A stretch of DNA of 64,000 nt from Mediterranea massiliensis (GCF_900128475.1 NZ_LT635839.1:280282-344281), one strand, 5' to 3'; shown: positions 42,872-53,894, numbered from the stretch's first letter. Program-made: numbers and translations. Notes: generated by a model not told the origin, from the letters alone.

Positions 42872-44182
42872 ATGATAAAAAGCTACTATCGATGGAAAAA
42901 CAATGGTCTTATTTGGAAAAAGGTATTGAAAATCGCAGGAATTGTTGTGCTGGTGCTTCTGCTGGCGTTTGGCGGACTGGTGGGTTATGCCTATTATACG
43001 TATAAGAAGGATAACTCCCGTACCGGTGTATGGTATTATGCGGACGAACTCCCGTTGACTCCCGACCAATATGTTGCCGACTTTGATGAAATCCATCAGA
43101 TTGTGGTGGACAACTATTCGCTCTACCGTCAGAAGGGATTGGACATGGATTCGCTTTACCGTGTTTTTGCACCTCGGATTGGTGCTGCCAGGCAGCCGGC
43201 TGAATATGTTCTGTTGGTACAGGAATATATAGCTGCTTTGGGGGCAGGACACGCTAACAGTTTCTTCAGCAAATATACGGCTGCTACTGCACCCAGGGTT
43301 ATCAACGATTCGTTGTTCATAAGCAAGCCCAACGAGTACCTGCGTGCTGCCGGCTTTTGTGATAAAGATCGCATTACGGCCATTAACGGCATCCCCGTCG
43401 GACAATGGGTGGCCGAGCACGAGAAATATGCCTGCGGCTCCACGGCTTCCGACCGTCATTACCGTTCGGCACGGAGCATTTTCCGCAGTTATGTCGATAC
43501 ACTGGTCAGCTACACCGTTCAGCGCGGTACCGACACGCTGACACGGAACTTGCCGTTACGGCGGAACGATTGTGTCTCCTATGAAGAACAGCCTGCCGTT
43601 GCGGCCAGAGTGTTGGACGACAGCATCGGTTACCTGGCCATCAACACCATGATGCCTCCCGTCATGGAAGAGTTTGCAACGTGTTATCCTGTGGTGAGCC
43701 ACTTGCCTTATCTCATTGTTGACGTTCGAGACAACGGAGGCGGAAGCAGTGCCAACGGTGCACTCCTATGCGAATATTTCATCAACCGTCCGCAGCTTCA
43801 TTGCCTTTCCGATTCCCGTCAGTTGGAGCCCGCTCAAGACGCTTACCGTGGACAGGTATTTCTGTTGACGGGACCTGATACTTTTTCGGCTGCCGAGAGT
43901 TTTACTTTGGACATGAAGGAGAGCGGTAACGTGACGCTGGTGGGTGAACCTACCGCTGGAGATACGGGCAACGGACCGAAGAATTTCTGTACCTCACACG
44001 GCATCTGGCTTCGTATTCCCACCCGTGAGCCGGACCGTTCGCATCATGGCTTTCCGCTGGAAGGAGAGGGGATTGTTCCCCATTACGTGGTACCTTCTAC
44101 CGTAGCCGATTTCATGCACGGGCGCGATACGCAAATAGAATTTGTACGGAAACATATAGCAGGTGTCTGCCAAAGTTATTAA
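42872..44182 (+). CDS. Membrane-anchored S41-family peptidase
   Basis: 436 residues. An N-terminal anchor ([24 protein letters not shown]), a domain with a reduced PDZ-like [10 protein letters not shown], and the S41 protease core: [13 protein letters not shown] and the catalytic serine in [15 protein letters not shown], followed by TAGDTGNG. Related to C-terminal processing proteases and tricorn-like peptidases; the target is unknown. It sits immediately right of the candidate origin and is less C-rich than the genes to its left. A -7-like box TAACTTTG is at 42651-42658. Confidence 0.88.
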   Translation: MIKSYYRWKNNGLIWKKVLKIAGIVVLVLLLAFGGLVGYAYYTYKKDNSRTGVWYYADELPLTPDQYVADFDEIHQIVVDNYSLYRQKGLDMDSLYRVFAPRIGAARQPAEYVLLVQEYIAALGAGHANSFFSKYTAATAPRVINDSLFISKPNEYLRAAGFCDKDRITAINGIPVGQWVAEHEKYACGSTASDRHYRSARSIFRSYVDTLVSYTVQRGTDTLTRNLPLRRNDCVSYEEQPAVAARVLDDSIGYLAINTMMPPVMEEFATCYPVVSHLPYLIVDVRDNGGGSSANGALLCEYFINRPQLHCLSDSRQLEPAQDAYRGQVFLLTGPDTFSAAESFTLDMKESGNVTLVGEPTAGDTGNGPKNFCTSHGIWLRIPTREPDRSHHGFPLEGEGIVPHYVVPSTVADFMHGRDTQIEFVRKHIAGVCQSY

Positions 44183-44211
44183 CTTTGCATCTGAACAAAT
44201 TACTAACGATT

Positions 44212-45150
44212 ATGGAAAATCTGATACAAGCCATCGAGCAGCTCAAGAAAGAGAAGAATGCCCTGATCATGGGCCACTACTACCAGCGCAGTGAAATACA
44301 GGATATTGCCGACTACATCGGCGACAGTTTGGCTCTGGCCCAGCAGGCCGCCAAGACGACGGCCGACATCATTGTAATGTGTGGTGTTCACTTCATGGGC
44401 GAGACGGCCAAGGTGCTCTGCCCTGAAAAGAAAGTGCTGGTGCCCGACATGGCAGCCGGCTGTTCGCTGGCCGACAGCTGTCCGGCCGACAAGTTCGAGC
44501 AGTTTGTCAAGGAGCATCCCGGCTATACCGTCATTTCATACGTTAACACGACAGCAGCCGTCAAGGCGTTGACTGACGTGGTCGTTACTTCCACCAATGC
44601 CCGTCAAATCGTGGAGAGCTTCCCAAAAGATGAGAAAATAATCTTTGGTCCGGACAGGAATTTGGGCAGTTATATCAACTCTGTTACTGGTCGCAATATG
44701 CTGATATGGGATGGAGCTTGCCATGTGCACGAGCAGTTCTCGGTCGAAAAGATGGTTGAAATAAAAAAACAGCACCCCCGGGCCGTCATTTTGGCTCATC
44801 CCGAATGCAAGGGTGCTGTGCTGAAATTGGCCGATGTCGTAGGTTCTACCGCTGCTTTGTTGAAGTATGCCGTAGCGCATCCGGAGAAAGAATACATCGT
44901 GGCTACCGAAGCGGGTATCTTGCACGAAATGCGTAAGAAGTGTCCGCAGACCACCTTCATCCCAGCTCCTCCCGTGGACAGCACCTGCGGATGCAATGAA
45001 TGCAACTTCATGCGTCTGAACACGATGGAAAAGCTCTACAACTGCCTTAAGAACGAAACTCCAGAGATTACCGTTGATTTCGCTATTGCCGAGAAGGCGG
45101 TTCGTCCCATTAGACGTATGCTGGAGATATCGGCACAATTAGGGCTGTAA
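44212..45150 (+). CDS. nadA: Quinolinate synthase A
   Basis: 312 residues. 4Fe-4S enzyme condensing iminoaspartate with dihydroxyacetone phosphate to quinolinate. The three cluster cysteines lie in AAGCSLADSCPAD, AHPECKGAVLK and STCGCNECNFMRLNT. ATG 44212 (MENLIQAIEQ) is the family start; a -7 box TAACTTTG is at 44180-44187, inside the end of the S41 gene. Convergent with the SLC13 permease gene, 10 bp apart. The partner nadB is at 28609. Confidence 0.95.
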   Translation: MENLIQAIEQLKKEKNALIMGHYYQRSEIQDIADYIGDSLALAQQAAKTTADIIVMCGVHFMGETAKVLCPEKKVLVPDMAAGCSLADSCPADKFEQFVKEHPGYTVISYVNTTAAVKALTDVVVTSTNARQIVESFPKDEKIIFGPDRNLGSYINSVTGRNMLIWDGACHVHEQFSVEKMVEIKKQHPRAVILAHPECKGAVLKLADVVGSTAALLKYAVAHPEKEYIVATEAGILHEMRKKCPQTTFIPAPPVDSTCGCNECNFMRLNTMEKLYNCLKNETPEITVDFAIAEKAVRPIRRMLEISAQLGL

Positions 45151-45160
45151 ATTCCGTCTG

Positions 45161-47011
45161 TCAGAACGGGAATAGGAGAGGGAGTACAAACACCATGACA
45201 ATGCCCATGATGATTTGTAACGGCAGGCCTACTTTGATGTAATCCATGAACGTGTATTGGCCGGCCGGCATCACCAGTGCGTTGGGCGGGGTGGAGAAAG
45301 GCGAGGCAAAACACATGCTGGCGCCTACGGCTACGGCGAAAAGGAAAGGCACAGGACTGGCTTCTATTTGCACGGCGCTATGTAATGCAATGGGAGCCAG
45401 GAGCACAGCCGTTGCCGTATTGCTGATAAACATGGTGAGTAGCGAGGTAGTGAAATAGATGCCTGCCATCAAGGCGAAAGGTCCGTATGTGCCCAGTCCT
45501 TGCACCAACGAGTCTGATACGAAATCTGATACACCTGTCTTTTCCAGCGCTTGCGACATGGGCAGCATGGCGGCTATTAACACGATACTTTCCCAGTTGA
45601 TGGTTTTGTAGGCGGCTTCTACGTTGCGGAAACATCCGGTGAGTACCATCAGGATGCCGGCTATCATGACGGCTGTAACCGGCGCGACAGGTATGAAGTC
45701 GAAGACCATCATGGCTATCATTAGTAACATGATGAGGGCGGCTACCGGTGCTTTGTAATCCAATGTCACCTTGGCTGCTTCGGCGAGAGGTTGTCCTAAT
45801 ACCACCCAGTCGTTTTCATCTTTGTTCAAACGGGCGATATTTCCCCATGTTCCTTGTACCAGCAGTACGTCGCCGCTGTGTATGGATTTGTTTCCCAAGT
45901 CCTGTAACAGATATTCACGTTTGCGTCGGATGCCCAGTACGTTGACGTTGAATTTGTCTCTGAATCCGGCTTCTTTCACTGTGCGGTTTATCAGGTTCGA
46001 GGTAGGCATTAGTACGATTTCCGCGATGCCTATGTCATAGAAGTCGAGTGAGTTCCCATTAGTCTCTTCCGAAGCGTGTCCGTCTAGTAAGTTTAACAGG
46101 TGTTCTTCAGCGAATTGCTTGATTTTGTGGAAATCTCCTGTCACGTAGAGAATATCTCCTTCGTTGAGTTTCGTATCCGGGTCGGCCAGTTTTTGTGTGA
46201 TAGTCTTCAGGAAGCGATGTTTTGATAAGTCCTTGCGTCTCACTTCCAATATGTTCAGTTCATATTTTCGGCGTATATCCAGTTCGATGATGGTCTTTCC
46301 TAGCAGATTTGAATTTTCTTTCACCTGCAAGCGGAAGAGATTGGTCGATAATCCATATTCGTTTACCAGTTCCTGTAGTGACTTTCCACTTTGGTTCTTT
46401 TCTTCTTTCTTTCTTTTCGAAAGAAAAATTTTACTGAGCGGCATCAATACGATGATGCCCACAATGACGCAGACAATGCCGACAGGCAGGAAAGAAAAGA
46501 AGGAAAGTGATTCGTATCCGGCTGATACCAATGTATCCTGTATGACCAGATTGGGTGGCGTACCGATAAGAGTCATCATGCCTCCCATGCTACTGGCAAA
46601 GGCTAACGGCATGAGTAGGCGGCTGGAAGATATTTCTGCGCTGACGGCCAGGCTTACTACGATGGGAAGCATCAATGCTACGGTACCGGTATTGCTTACA
46701 AACGCCCCGATGGCAGAAGTGACTAGTATGACAAGCAGGAACAGTTTGGTTTCACTGTTTCCCGCAAATTTGAGTAGGTGCGAGCTTATCATCCGGGCCA
46801 GTCCAGTCTGAAAAATAGCACCGCCTACTACGAACAATCCTATCATCATGATGACCACCGAGCTTGAAAATCCCGACAACGCTTCTTCCGGAGTCAAAAT
46901 CTGAAATATCAGCAAGGCTACGAGAGAGCATAAGGCTACTAAGTCGGAACGGATTTTACCGTTTACAAAAAATATGGCTGAGAGGGCGAGGATGCTTATG
47001 GTAATCCACAT
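45161..47011 (-). CDS. SLC13/DASS family permease with two RCK_C (TrkA-C) domains
   Basis: 616 residues. Membrane half 1 (~1-190), two central cytosolic TrkA-C type domains (~215-300 and ~310-395; e.g. LLGKTIIELDIRRKYELNIL and GDVLLVQGTW), and membrane half 2 (~410-616) with FISNTATAVLLAPIAL. The SNT motifs of SLC13 sodium-coupled carboxylate or sulfate carriers are present in both halves (VSNTGTVALMLPI). Last gene of the leuS-yitT-rdgB run, 27 bp after rdgB. Confidence 0.9.
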   Translation of the reverse strand: MWITISILALSAIFFVNGKIRSDLVALCSLVALLIFQILTPEEALSGFSSSVVIMMIGLFVVGGAIFQTGLARMISSHLLKFAGNSETKLFLLVILVTSAIGAFVSNTGTVALMLPIVVSLAVSAEISSSRLLMPLAFASSMGGMMTLIGTPPNLVIQDTLVSAGYESLSFFSFLPVGIVCVIVGIIVLMPLSKIFLSKRKKEEKNQSGKSLQELVNEYGLSTNLFRLQVKENSNLLGKTIIELDIRRKYELNILEVRRKDLSKHRFLKTITQKLADPDTKLNEGDILYVTGDFHKIKQFAEEHLLNLLDGHASEETNGNSLDFYDIGIAEIVLMPTSNLINRTVKEAGFRDKFNVNVLGIRRKREYLLQDLGNKSIHSGDVLLVQGTWGNIARLNKDENDWVVLGQPLAEAAKVTLDYKAPVAALIMLLMIAMMVFDFIPVAPVTAVMIAGILMVLTGCFRNVEAAYKTINWESIVLIAAMLPMSQALEKTGVSDFVSDSLVQGLGTYGPFALMAGIYFTTSLLTMFISNTATAVLLAPIALHSAVQIEASPVPFLFAVAVGASMCFASPFSTPPNALVMPAGQYTFMDYIKVGLPLQIIMGIVMVFVLPLLFPF

Positions 47012-47038
47012 AATGACAGGTTTTTATTTTGTGTTGTT

Positions 47039-47617
47039 TCAGATGGATTTTAGGAACTTGCAGAGCTTCTGCGTAGCTTTGGCCCGGTGGCTGATCTTGT
47101 TCTTTTCGGCATTGCCCATTTCCGCAAAGGTCTGGGTATAGCCTTCGGGCACGAAGATGGGGTCGTAGCCGAAGCCGGAAGTCCCTTTCCGTGCTTTGAC
47201 AATCTCACCCTTGACGATGCCTTCGAACAGATGTTCCTTTCCGTCGATAATCAGGGCGAAGACGGTGCGGAACTGTGCCTTGCGGTTTTCCACGCCTTCC
47301 AAGTCATGAAGCAGCTTCTTCATGTTGGCTTCGGAGTTGTGGGTATCGCCTGCATAGCGGGCCGAGTAGACGCCCGGCGCCCCGTTCAGCGCTTCCACTT
47401 CGAGGCCGGTATCGTCGGCAAAGCAGTTCAGGTGGTAATTGTCATAAATGTATCTTGCCTTTATCAAGGCGTTTCCTGCCAGGGTATCAGCTGTTTCGGG
47501 AATGTCTGCCTGGCAGTTGATGTCCTTCATGCTGAGAAGTTCTATCTTGTCACCTAAGATGTCTTTCACTTCTTCCAGCTTGTGGGCATTGTTGGTTGCA
47601 AAGACAAATTTCTTCAT
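47039..47617 (-). CDS. rdgB: dITP/XTP pyrophosphatase
   Basis: 192 residues, the Ham1/RdgB family. Hydrolyses non-canonical purine nucleotides (dITP, XTP) to monophosphates, keeping them out of [15 protein letters not shown] (residues ~5-16), [22 protein letters not shown] (read in pieces, ~65-87) with the catalytic Asp, and the closing SHRAKA motif are all present. It lies 12 bp downstream of the yitT gene in the same operon. Confidence 0.95.
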   Translation of the reverse strand: MKKFVFATNNAHKLEEVKDILGDKIELLSMKDINCQADIPETADTLAGNALIKARYIYDNYHLNCFADDTGLEVEALNGAPGVYSARYAGDTHNSEANMKKLLHDLEGVENRKAQFRTVFALIIDGKEHLFEGIVKGEIVKARKGTSGFGYDPIFVPEGYTQTFAEMGNAEKNKISHRAKATQKLCKFLKSI

Positions 47618-47629
47618 ATCGCGATAGAA

Positions 47630-48532
47630 TTATTTTACTTTCAGTTTGTCGAAGCCTTCACCATATACACCGATGACGGAGCTTTGCGAGATGAAGGCAT
47701 TGGGGTCGATGTCCTTGACCAGACGGAAGATTTCGACCGACTGGCGCTTGTAGGCCAGGACTACCAGCACCTTGACGTGCCCCTTGCTGTACCAGCCCGT
47801 ACCGTCGAGTATCGTTACGCCGCGATGGGTTTCCTTGGTGATACGGTCGGCTATCTTCTCGTATTCTTTGGAGAAGATGAGGAACTGGACCGACTGGCGG
47901 GCACTATTTACGATGTAGTCGAGTACAAAACCGATGACGAACAGCGTCACAAAGCCGAATATCACGCGGCGCCAGTCGTGGAAGATGAAGTAGCACGAAC
48001 TGATGATGACCACATCACAAGCCATGATCATGCGTCCCAGTGTTACGTCACGGTACTTGTTGATGATGGCGGCGATGATATCCGTTCCGCCGGTACTTCC
48101 GTTGCAGTTGAACACTACACCCAGGCCGACACCGCACATCGAGGCACCGATGAGGCAGGCCATGAAGTCCTGTCCGGGTCCCAGAATCTGGGGCGGGATG
48201 CCGTCAGGGCCATTCACCAGCTTTTGGAACAGCCATAACAGGAATGTCAGCATGAAGATGGCATAGGTCGTCTTGATGCTGAATTTGGGACCCAGTATCT
48301 TGATGGCAAAAGTCATCAGTACAGCATTGATGATGAAGTAGGACCATTGGATGGGAAAGCCGGTGGCATAATAGATAATGGCACCGATACCTGTCGTTCC
48401 ACCCGTTGTTATCTGGTAGGGAATCAGAAAAGCCGCCCATGCCAGCGAATAGCTGATAAGTCCGAGGGTGATTACGATGTAATCTTTCAGCTCCCTCATC
48501 AATGCTGTTTTACTTGGTTTACTGATATGCAT
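47630..48532 (-). CDS. YitT family membrane protein
   Basis: 300 residues. Five to six membrane helices with GGTTGIGAIIYYATGFPIQ and GSTGGTDIIAAIINKY (paired Gly-rich motifs of the YitT/DUF161 repeats), and a C-terminal cytosolic DUF2179 domain (HRGVTILDGTGWYSKGHVKV). The transport substrate is not known. 13 bp after leuS and 12 bp before rdgB, so clearly in that operon. Confidence 0.92.
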   Translation of the reverse strand: MHISKPSKTALMRELKDYIVITLGLISYSLAWAAFLIPYQITTGGTTGIGAIIYYATGFPIQWSYFIINAVLMTFAIKILGPKFSIKTTYAIFMLTFLLWLFQKLVNGPDGIPPQILGPGQDFMACLIGASMCGVGLGVVFNCNGSTGGTDIIAAIINKYRDVTLGRMIMACDVVIISSCYFIFHDWRRVIFGFVTLFVIGFVLDYIVNSARQSVQFLIFSKEYEKIADRITKETHRGVTILDGTGWYSKGHVKVLVVLAYKRQSVEIFRLVKDIDPNAFISQSSVIGVYGEGFDKLKVK

Positions 48533-48545
48533 AGTTCAATTAGAT

Positions 48546-51383
48546 TTACTTCACTACCACGTTCACAATCTTCTTCGGCACGACGATGACCTTTACAACC
48601 GACTTGCCTTCCATCCATTTGGACGAACGTTCGTCGGCCAGCACTTCTGCCTGGATGGTTTCGGAAGTGGCGTCAACGGGGAATTCCTTGTTGAAGCGGG
48701 CCTTGCCGTTGAAGGAGATGGTGTAGTTGACGGTGTTTTCCACCAGATATTCCTCGTTGTAGGCCGGCCAGTGGGCATCGCATACGGAACCTGCATTGCC
48801 CAGCGTCTCCCACAACTCTTCGCAGACGTGGGGAGCGAAGGGAGCCAGCACAACTACCAGCGGGTTCAGGATTTCCTTCTTGTAGCACTTCAGACCGGTC
48901 AGTTCGTTGACACAAATCATGAAGGCACTGATGCTGGTGTTATATGAGAAGGTCTCGATGTCGCCTGTCACCTTTTTGATGAGCTTGTGGAGTGACTTCA
49001 GTTCGTCCTTTGTGGCGGCTTCGTCGGTCACGAGGTACTGGCCCGAGCGGTCGTAGAAGAGCGACCAGAATTTCTTGAGGAAGCGGTGTACGCCGTCGAT
49101 ACCATTCGTATCCCAGGGCTTGGACTGTTCTACAGGGCCGAGGAACATCTCGTACATACGCAGCGTATCGGCACCGTATTTTTCGACAATCATGTCGGGG
49201 TTTACGACGTTGAACATCGATTTCGACATCTTTTCAACTGCCCAACCGCAGATGTACTTGCCGTCTTCGAGGATAAACTCGGCGGTATTGTATTCAGGAC
49301 GCCAGTTCTTGAAGGCTTCCACGTCGAGCACGTCGTTCGACACGATGTTCACATCCACGTGGAGTGGGGTGGTGTCGTACTGGTCTTTCAGGCCCAGCGA
49401 CACGAAGGTGTTGGTATCCTTGATGCGGTACACGAAGTTGCTTCGTCCCTGGATCATGCCCTGGTTCACCAGCTTTTGGAACGGTTCTTCCACAACGGAG
49501 ATGCCCAGGTCGTGCAGGAACTTGTTCCAGAAGCGGGAGTAGATTAAGTGGCCGGTGGCGTGCTCCGTACCGCCTACATAGAGGTCTACGTTGCGCCAGT
49601 ATTCGTCGGCTTTCTTGGAAACCAGTGCCGTGTGGTTGCGCGGATCCATGTAGCGCAGGTAGTAGGCGCTGGAGCCTGCGAAGCCCGGCATGGTGTTCAG
49701 TTCGAGCGGGAAGACGGTCTGGTTATCAATCTTGCTGTTCTCAACGACACAGTTGTTCACCGTGTCCCAAGCCCACTTCGTGGCATGTCCCAATGGCGGT
49801 TCGCCTGTTTCGGTAGGCAGGAACTTGGCCACTTCGGGCAGCTCCAGCGGCAGGCAGCTTTCAGGAATCATGTAGGGCATGTTGTCCTTATAGTAGACGG
49901 GGAACGGTTCGCCCCAGTAGCGCTGGCGGCTGAAGATGGCGTCGCGCAGGCGGTAGTTCACCTTGACGCGGCCCAGGTGGTGTTCCTTGACGTATTTCTT
50001 GGTGGCGGCGATGGCTTCTTTGATGGTGAGTCCGTTCAGCGACAGGTCGCAATAGGGAGTGGCGCCGGCCTTCGGAGAGTTGCAGACGATGCCTTCCTTG
50101 GCGTCGAAACTTTCTTCGGAAACGTCACAACCCTCGACCAGCGGACGGATTTCCAGGCCGAAGTGCTTGGCAAAGGCGTAGTCGCGCGAGTCGTGGGCAG
50201 GTACGGCCATGATGGCACCCGTTCCATATCCGGCCAGCACGTAGTCGCTGATCCAGATGGGCACTGCCTCGCCCGTGAAAGGATTGATGGCATACGAGCC
50301 CGAGAACACGCCGCTGACGCTGCGGTCGCTGATGCGTTCGCGCTCCGTACGCTTCTTGGTGCGGTCCAGGTAGGCTTCCACTTCGGCCTTCTGGGATTCG
50401 GTGGTCACTTGCGGAACCAGTTCGCTTTCAGGCGCCAGCACCATGAACGTCACGCCGAACATCGTATCGGCGCGGGTGGTAAAGATGGTAAATTCCAGGT
50501 CGCTGTCCTTCACCTTGAACTGCACCTCGGTACCTTCCGAGCGGCCTATCCAGTTGCGCTGCGTTTCCTTCAGCGAGTCGGTCCAGTCGATGGTCTCCAG
50601 TCCGTCGAGCAGACGCTGGGCGTAGGCCGACACGCGCAGACACCACTGACGCATCTTCTTCTGTACGACAGGATAACCGCCGCGCTCCGATACGCCGTCC
50701 ACCACTTCGTCGTTGGCCAGTACCGTGCCCAACTGAGGACACCAGTTCACCATCGTTTCGCCCAGGTAGGCGATGCGGTAGTTCATCAGCGTCTCCTGCT
50801 GCTGCTTTTCGTTCATAGCCTTCCACTCGTCGGCCGTGAAGCTCAGTTCCTCGCTACAAGCCACGTCCAGTCCTTCGGTGCCGTTGGCTTCGAAAGCCTT
50901 CACCAGCTGGGTGATGGGCTGTGCCTTCTGCAACTTGTTGTCGTAATAGCTCTGGAACATCTGCTGGAAAGCCCATTGCGTCCAGTGGTAGTATTCGGGG
51001 TCGCAGGTGCGTATCTCGCGGCTCCAGTCGAACGAGAAGCCTATCTTGTCGAGCTGTTCGCGATAGCGGTTGATGTTGGCGGAAGTAGTAATTGCAGGGT
51101 GTTGGCCGGTCTGGATGGCATACTGCTCGGCGGGCAGGCCGTAGGCGTCGTAGCCCATGGGGTTCAGTACGTTGAAACCTTGCAGTCGTTTGTAGCGGGC
51201 GTAGATGTCCGAAGCGATGTATCCCAGCGGATGTCCCACGTGCAAGCCTGCACCCGAGGGGTAGGGGAACATGTTCAGTACATAGAATTTCTGTTTTGTG
51301 TCGTCTTCCGTTACCTGATAGGTTTTGTTTTCCACCCATCGTTTCTGCCATTTCTGTTCAATCTCCCTGAAATTGTATTCCAT
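48546..51383 (-). CDS. leuS: Leucyl-tRNA synthetase
   Basis: 945 residues. Class I synthetase charging tRNA-Leu. HIGH-type signature HVGHPLG near residue 47, an editing (CP1) domain with [24 protein letters not shown] (within [14 protein letters not shown], ~residue 725), the anticodon-binding helices and a C-terminal domain. Length and order are usual for bacterial LeuRS with a full editing domain. First gene of a minus-strand operon. I see no T-box or leader; the 196-bp upstream gap holds the GTTTATAG-CGGTTAA motif described in findings. Confidence 0.97.
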   Translation of the reverse strand: MEYNFREIEQKWQKRWVENKTYQVTEDDTKQKFYVLNMFPYPSGAGLHVGHPLGYIASDIYARYKRLQGFNVLNPMGYDAYGLPAEQYAIQTGQHPAITTSANINRYREQLDKIGFSFDWSREIRTCDPEYYHWTQWAFQQMFQSYYDNKLQKAQPITQLVKAFEANGTEGLDVACSEELSFTADEWKAMNEKQQQETLMNYRIAYLGETMVNWCPQLGTVLANDEVVDGVSERGGYPVVQKKMRQWCLRVSAYAQRLLDGLETIDWTDSLKETQRNWIGRSEGTEVQFKVKDSDLEFTIFTTRADTMFGVTFMVLAPESELVPQVTTESQKAEVEAYLDRTKKRTERERISDRSVSGVFSGSYAINPFTGEAVPIWISDYVLAGYGTGAIMAVPAHDSRDYAFAKHFGLEIRPLVEGCDVSEESFDAKEGIVCNSPKAGATPYCDLSLNGLTIKEAIAATKKYVKEHHLGRVKVNYRLRDAIFSRQRYWGEPFPVYYKDNMPYMIPESCLPLELPEVAKFLPTETGEPPLGHATKWAWDTVNNCVVENSKIDNQTVFPLELNTMPGFAGSSAYYLRYMDPRNHTALVSKKADEYWRNVDLYVGGTEHATGHLIYSRFWNKFLHDLGISVVEEPFQKLVNQGMIQGRSNFVYRIKDTNTFVSLGLKDQYDTTPLHVDVNIVSNDVLDVEAFKNWRPEYNTAEFILEDGKYICGWAVEKMSKSMFNVVNPDMIVEKYGADTLRMYEMFLGPVEQSKPWDTNGIDGVHRFLKKFWSLFYDRSGQYLVTDEAATKDELKSLHKLIKKVTGDIETFSYNTSISAFMICVNELTGLKCYKKEILNPLVVVLAPFAPHVCEELWETLGNAGSVCDAHWPAYNEEYLVENTVNYTISFNGKARFNKEFPVDATSETIQAEVLADERSSKWMEGKSVVKVIVVPKKIVNVVVK

Positions 51384-51579
51384 ACTGATATCTATTAATA
51401 AATTGTTGAAAACGTGTTTATATCTTCTTTTTTCGGTTTATAGGTCGGTTAATAAACCGTTGCAAATTTACAGGTTTATTTTCAGATTTGCTTATCAAGT
51501 CGATAAAAAACATTGGGTTGCGGGAATACGTTGCTTACTTTTCTCGTAATTTTGCGCCCGAAAAAAGAAGATTCGAGTT

Positions 51580-52545
51580 ATGAACATAGCAAAATTGAAA
51601 GGCCATGCTTCCATGCTGGCCGCCAACAGCATGTGGGGACTGATGGCTCCCCTGGCCAAATTCGTGATGATAGGAGGAGCGGTGAGCTCGCTGGTGATGA
51701 CCGACCTGCGCGTCTTCGGCGCCATGATTCTTTTCTGGATCTTTTCCTTCTTCCAGAAGCCCGAGCATGTGGGTCACAAGGATTTGATGAAACTTTTCGG
51801 AGCTTCGTTGCTGGCCATCGTGTTCAATCAGGGCAGCTACATCTTCGGTGTGGGACTGACGTCGCCCGTCGATGCGTCCATCATCACCACCAGCATGCCC
51901 CTCATCGCCATGATACTGGCGGCCATCTTCCTGAAGGAACCTGTCACGGCCAAGAAGATACTGGGCATCGCCCTGGGTGCCTCGGGTGCGTTGCTGCTCA
52001 TCATGGGCAGTTCGCAGGCGTCGGCTTCGGCGGCCACGAAGGGAGGCAATCCCATCCTGGGCGACCTGCTCGTGCTGCTGGCCCAGTGCAGCTATGCCTT
52101 CTACATTGTGCTGTTCAAGAATTTCGTGGCCAAGTATTCGGCCATTACCGTGATGAAGTGGATGTTCACCTACGCGTTCATCTGCCTGCTTCCTTTCTCG
52201 TACGACAGCTTGCTGGCCACCGACTGGCTGGCGCTCGACGGGATGCGCATCGCCTCGATTGCTTTCGTGGTGGTAGGCGCCACGTTCCTCAGCTACATCC
52301 TGATCATCGTGGGACAGAAGAACCTGCGTCCTACCGTGGCGGGCATGTACAACTACATCCAGCCGCTGGTCGCCACGATTGTGGCCGTGTGCTGGGGCAT
52401 GGATACCTTCAACCTGACCAAGGTCTTTTCCGTAGTGATGATTTTCGGCGGTGTCTGGCTGGTGACTTCCAGCAAGAGCCGTGCCGAGATGGAGGCCTAC
52501 GAGGCTGAGAAGCAGCAGGGAAATCTGGATACAAAGGCAGAGTAG
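51580..52545 (+). CDS. EamA/DMT family transporter (first of tandem pair)
   Basis: 321 residues, ten hydrophobic helices in two EamA repeats, e.g. NSMWGLMAPLAKFVMIGG (~11-28) and the second-repeat LRPTVAGMYNYIQPLVATI. A short polar tail follows. Drug/metabolite transporter superfamily, exporting amino acids or other metabolites; substrate not predictable. A -7 box TAATTTTG is at 51547-51554. A second EamA gene follows after 11 bp, likely the same mRNA. Confidence 0.9.
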   Translation: MNIAKLKGHASMLAANSMWGLMAPLAKFVMIGGAVSSLVMTDLRVFGAMILFWIFSFFQKPEHVGHKDLMKLFGASLLAIVFNQGSYIFGVGLTSPVDASIITTSMPLIAMILAAIFLKEPVTAKKILGIALGASGALLLIMGSSQASASAATKGGNPILGDLLVLLAQCSYAFYIVLFKNFVAKYSAITVMKWMFTYAFICLLPFSYDSLLATDWLALDGMRIASIAFVVVGATFLSYILIIVGQKNLRPTVAGMYNYIQPLVATIVAVCWGMDTFNLTKVFSVVMIFGGVWLVTSSKSRAEMEAYEAEKQQGNLDTKAE

Positions 52546-52556
52546 GAGGGAAGAGG

Positions 52557-53435
52557 ATGGAAGGCGGCAAGGATTGGAAGTGGCACCTGACGGCCATCGT
52601 AGTGGTAGGCATCTGGGGCATGACGTTCATCTCGACGCGTGTGCTGATAGAGAACGGGCTCACGCCGCAGGAGATTTTCCTGTTGCGCTTCCTCATCGCC
52701 TACGTGGGCATCTGGTTCATCTCGCCTCGGACGCTGCTGTGCCGCACCTGGCGCGACGAGGGCTGGATGCTGCTGGCGGGCGTGACGGGCGGTTCGCTCT
52801 ACTTCCTGACGGAGAATACGGCCCTCGAAGTGACGCTCACCACGAACGTGGCCTTCATCGTGTGCAGCACGCCCCTACTCACCATGCTGCTGGCCAGGCT
52901 CTTCTATCGGAGCGAGCGGGCCACGTGGTGGCTGGTGGGCGGTTCGTTGCTGGCCCTGCTGGGCGTGGGGCTGGTCATCTTCAACGGCAATTTCGTGCTG
53001 AAGCTTTCGCCGCTGGGCGACGTGCTTTCGCTGACGGCCGCCCTCTGCTGGGCTTTCTATAGCCTGATCATGCGTCAGGTGGCCGACCGTTACTCCACGG
53101 CCTTCATTACCCGCAAGGTCTTCTTCTATGGCGTGCTCACCATTCTGCCCGCTTTCCTGGTGCGCCCGTGGCAATTTCCGCTGGAGGCGTTCGCCCGTCC
53201 TGCCGTGTGGATGAACCTGTTGTTCCTCAGTGTGCTGGCTTCGCTGGTGTGCTTTGCGGTGTGGAACGTCATCCTCAAGCGGCTGGGCACCGTCCGCGCT
53301 TCCAATTACATTTATCTCAACCCCATTTTCACGTCCGTGGGCTCCCTGCTTTTTCTGGGCGAACCGTTGACGCCTGTGGCCCTGCTGGGTGCGGCTTGTG
53401 TGCTGTGCGGCGTCTATCTGGCGGGGAAGAAGTGA
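52557..53435 (+). CDS. EamA/DMT family transporter (second of tandem pair)
   Basis: 292 residues, ten helices, two EamA repeats: IVVVGIWGMTFISTRVLI near the start and the family ending VRASNYIYLNPIFTSVGSLLFLGEP. It is only distantly similar to its upstream neighbour, so the two may form a heterodimer or have separate substrates rather than be a fresh duplication. The second copy of the 347-bp element lies about 110 bp beyond its stop. Confidence 0.9.
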   Translation: MEGGKDWKWHLTAIVVVGIWGMTFISTRVLIENGLTPQEIFLLRFLIAYVGIWFISPRTLLCRTWRDEGWMLLAGVTGGSLYFLTENTALEVTLTTNVAFIVCSTPLLTMLLARLFYRSERATWWLVGGSLLALLGVGLVIFNGNFVLKLSPLGDVLSLTAALCWAFYSLIMRQVADRYSTAFITRKVFFYGVLTILPAFLVRPWQFPLEAFARPAVWMNLLFLSVLASLVCFAVWNVILKRLGTVRASNYIYLNPIFTSVGSLLFLGEPLTPVALLGAACVLCGVYLAGKK

Positions 53436-53547
53436 GTGACAGTCTGTCTTTGTTTTCAGTCTTTTTGCTTTCCTTTTGTACGGAAACGTGCCTTTCTGCT
53501 TACACGTCCCTTTCGTCCGTGGCATCAACCAGCAGGTTCAGACGGCC

Positions 53548-53894
53548 GAAAACGTCCGTTTGAGCGGGGCAGAACGTAGGTTTTCCCCCGTCAGATTGCT
53601 TGTTTCCCCTCGTCAGGTTGTATGTTTTCTCTCGGAAAAAGCACTGTTTTCCGAGGGAAAAGGCACTGTTTTCCCCGCTTTCGGGCTTCGAAACCTCTGC
53701 CTTCGGGCTTCCGAAGTCTCGAAGGGCGGCTTTCCGCCTCGTTTTTTCTTCCAAAATTTTTGTAAGGATTTCGCTATCCGTTTGTCGGTGAACAAGTAAG
53801 GCCTTCCGCGCTCCGTTCTTTTGCATCGGCCTTGCCTTCGGATCGAAACAAGCGATTCTCGGGCGGTTTGAAAATCAAAGTGTCAATCTGTCAA
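53548..53894 (-). repeat. ~347-bp dispersed noncoding element, copy 2 (inverted)
   Basis: Read on the minus strand it has the same blocks in the same order as 27628-27975: TTGACAGATTGACACTTTGA, GAGAATCGCT, AGCGAAATCCTTACAAAAAT, the GCGGAAAGCCGC hairpin, GAAGCCCGAAAGCGGGG, the 22-bp array, and AAACGGACGTTTTC. It fills most of the 557-bp gap between an EamA gene and the TlpA-like lipoprotein gene. Confidence 0.8.
53580..53676. repeat. 22-bp periodic array, GTTTTCC type
   Basis: The last T of each GTTT(T)CC falls at 53584, 53605, 53628, 53650 and 53672 (spacings 21, 23, 22, 22). It is the counterpart, on the other strand, of the array at 27845-27962. Confidence 0.8.

Noticed and set aside
42484-43005. 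Basic Lys/Phe-rich + strand frame across the candidate origin
   Set aside because: It arises from AT-rich DNA with many AAA and TTT codons, has no ribosome-binding site, and runs out of frame into the S41 peptidase gene.
49548-51398. 616-codon open frame antisense to leuS
   Set aside because: Same reason: leuS motifs are intact on the minus strand and the antisense product has no recognisable feature.
51580-53435. Recent tandem gene duplication of the two EamA transporters
   Set aside because: The two proteins share only family-level motifs and differ in length and tail, so they are old paralogues placed together.
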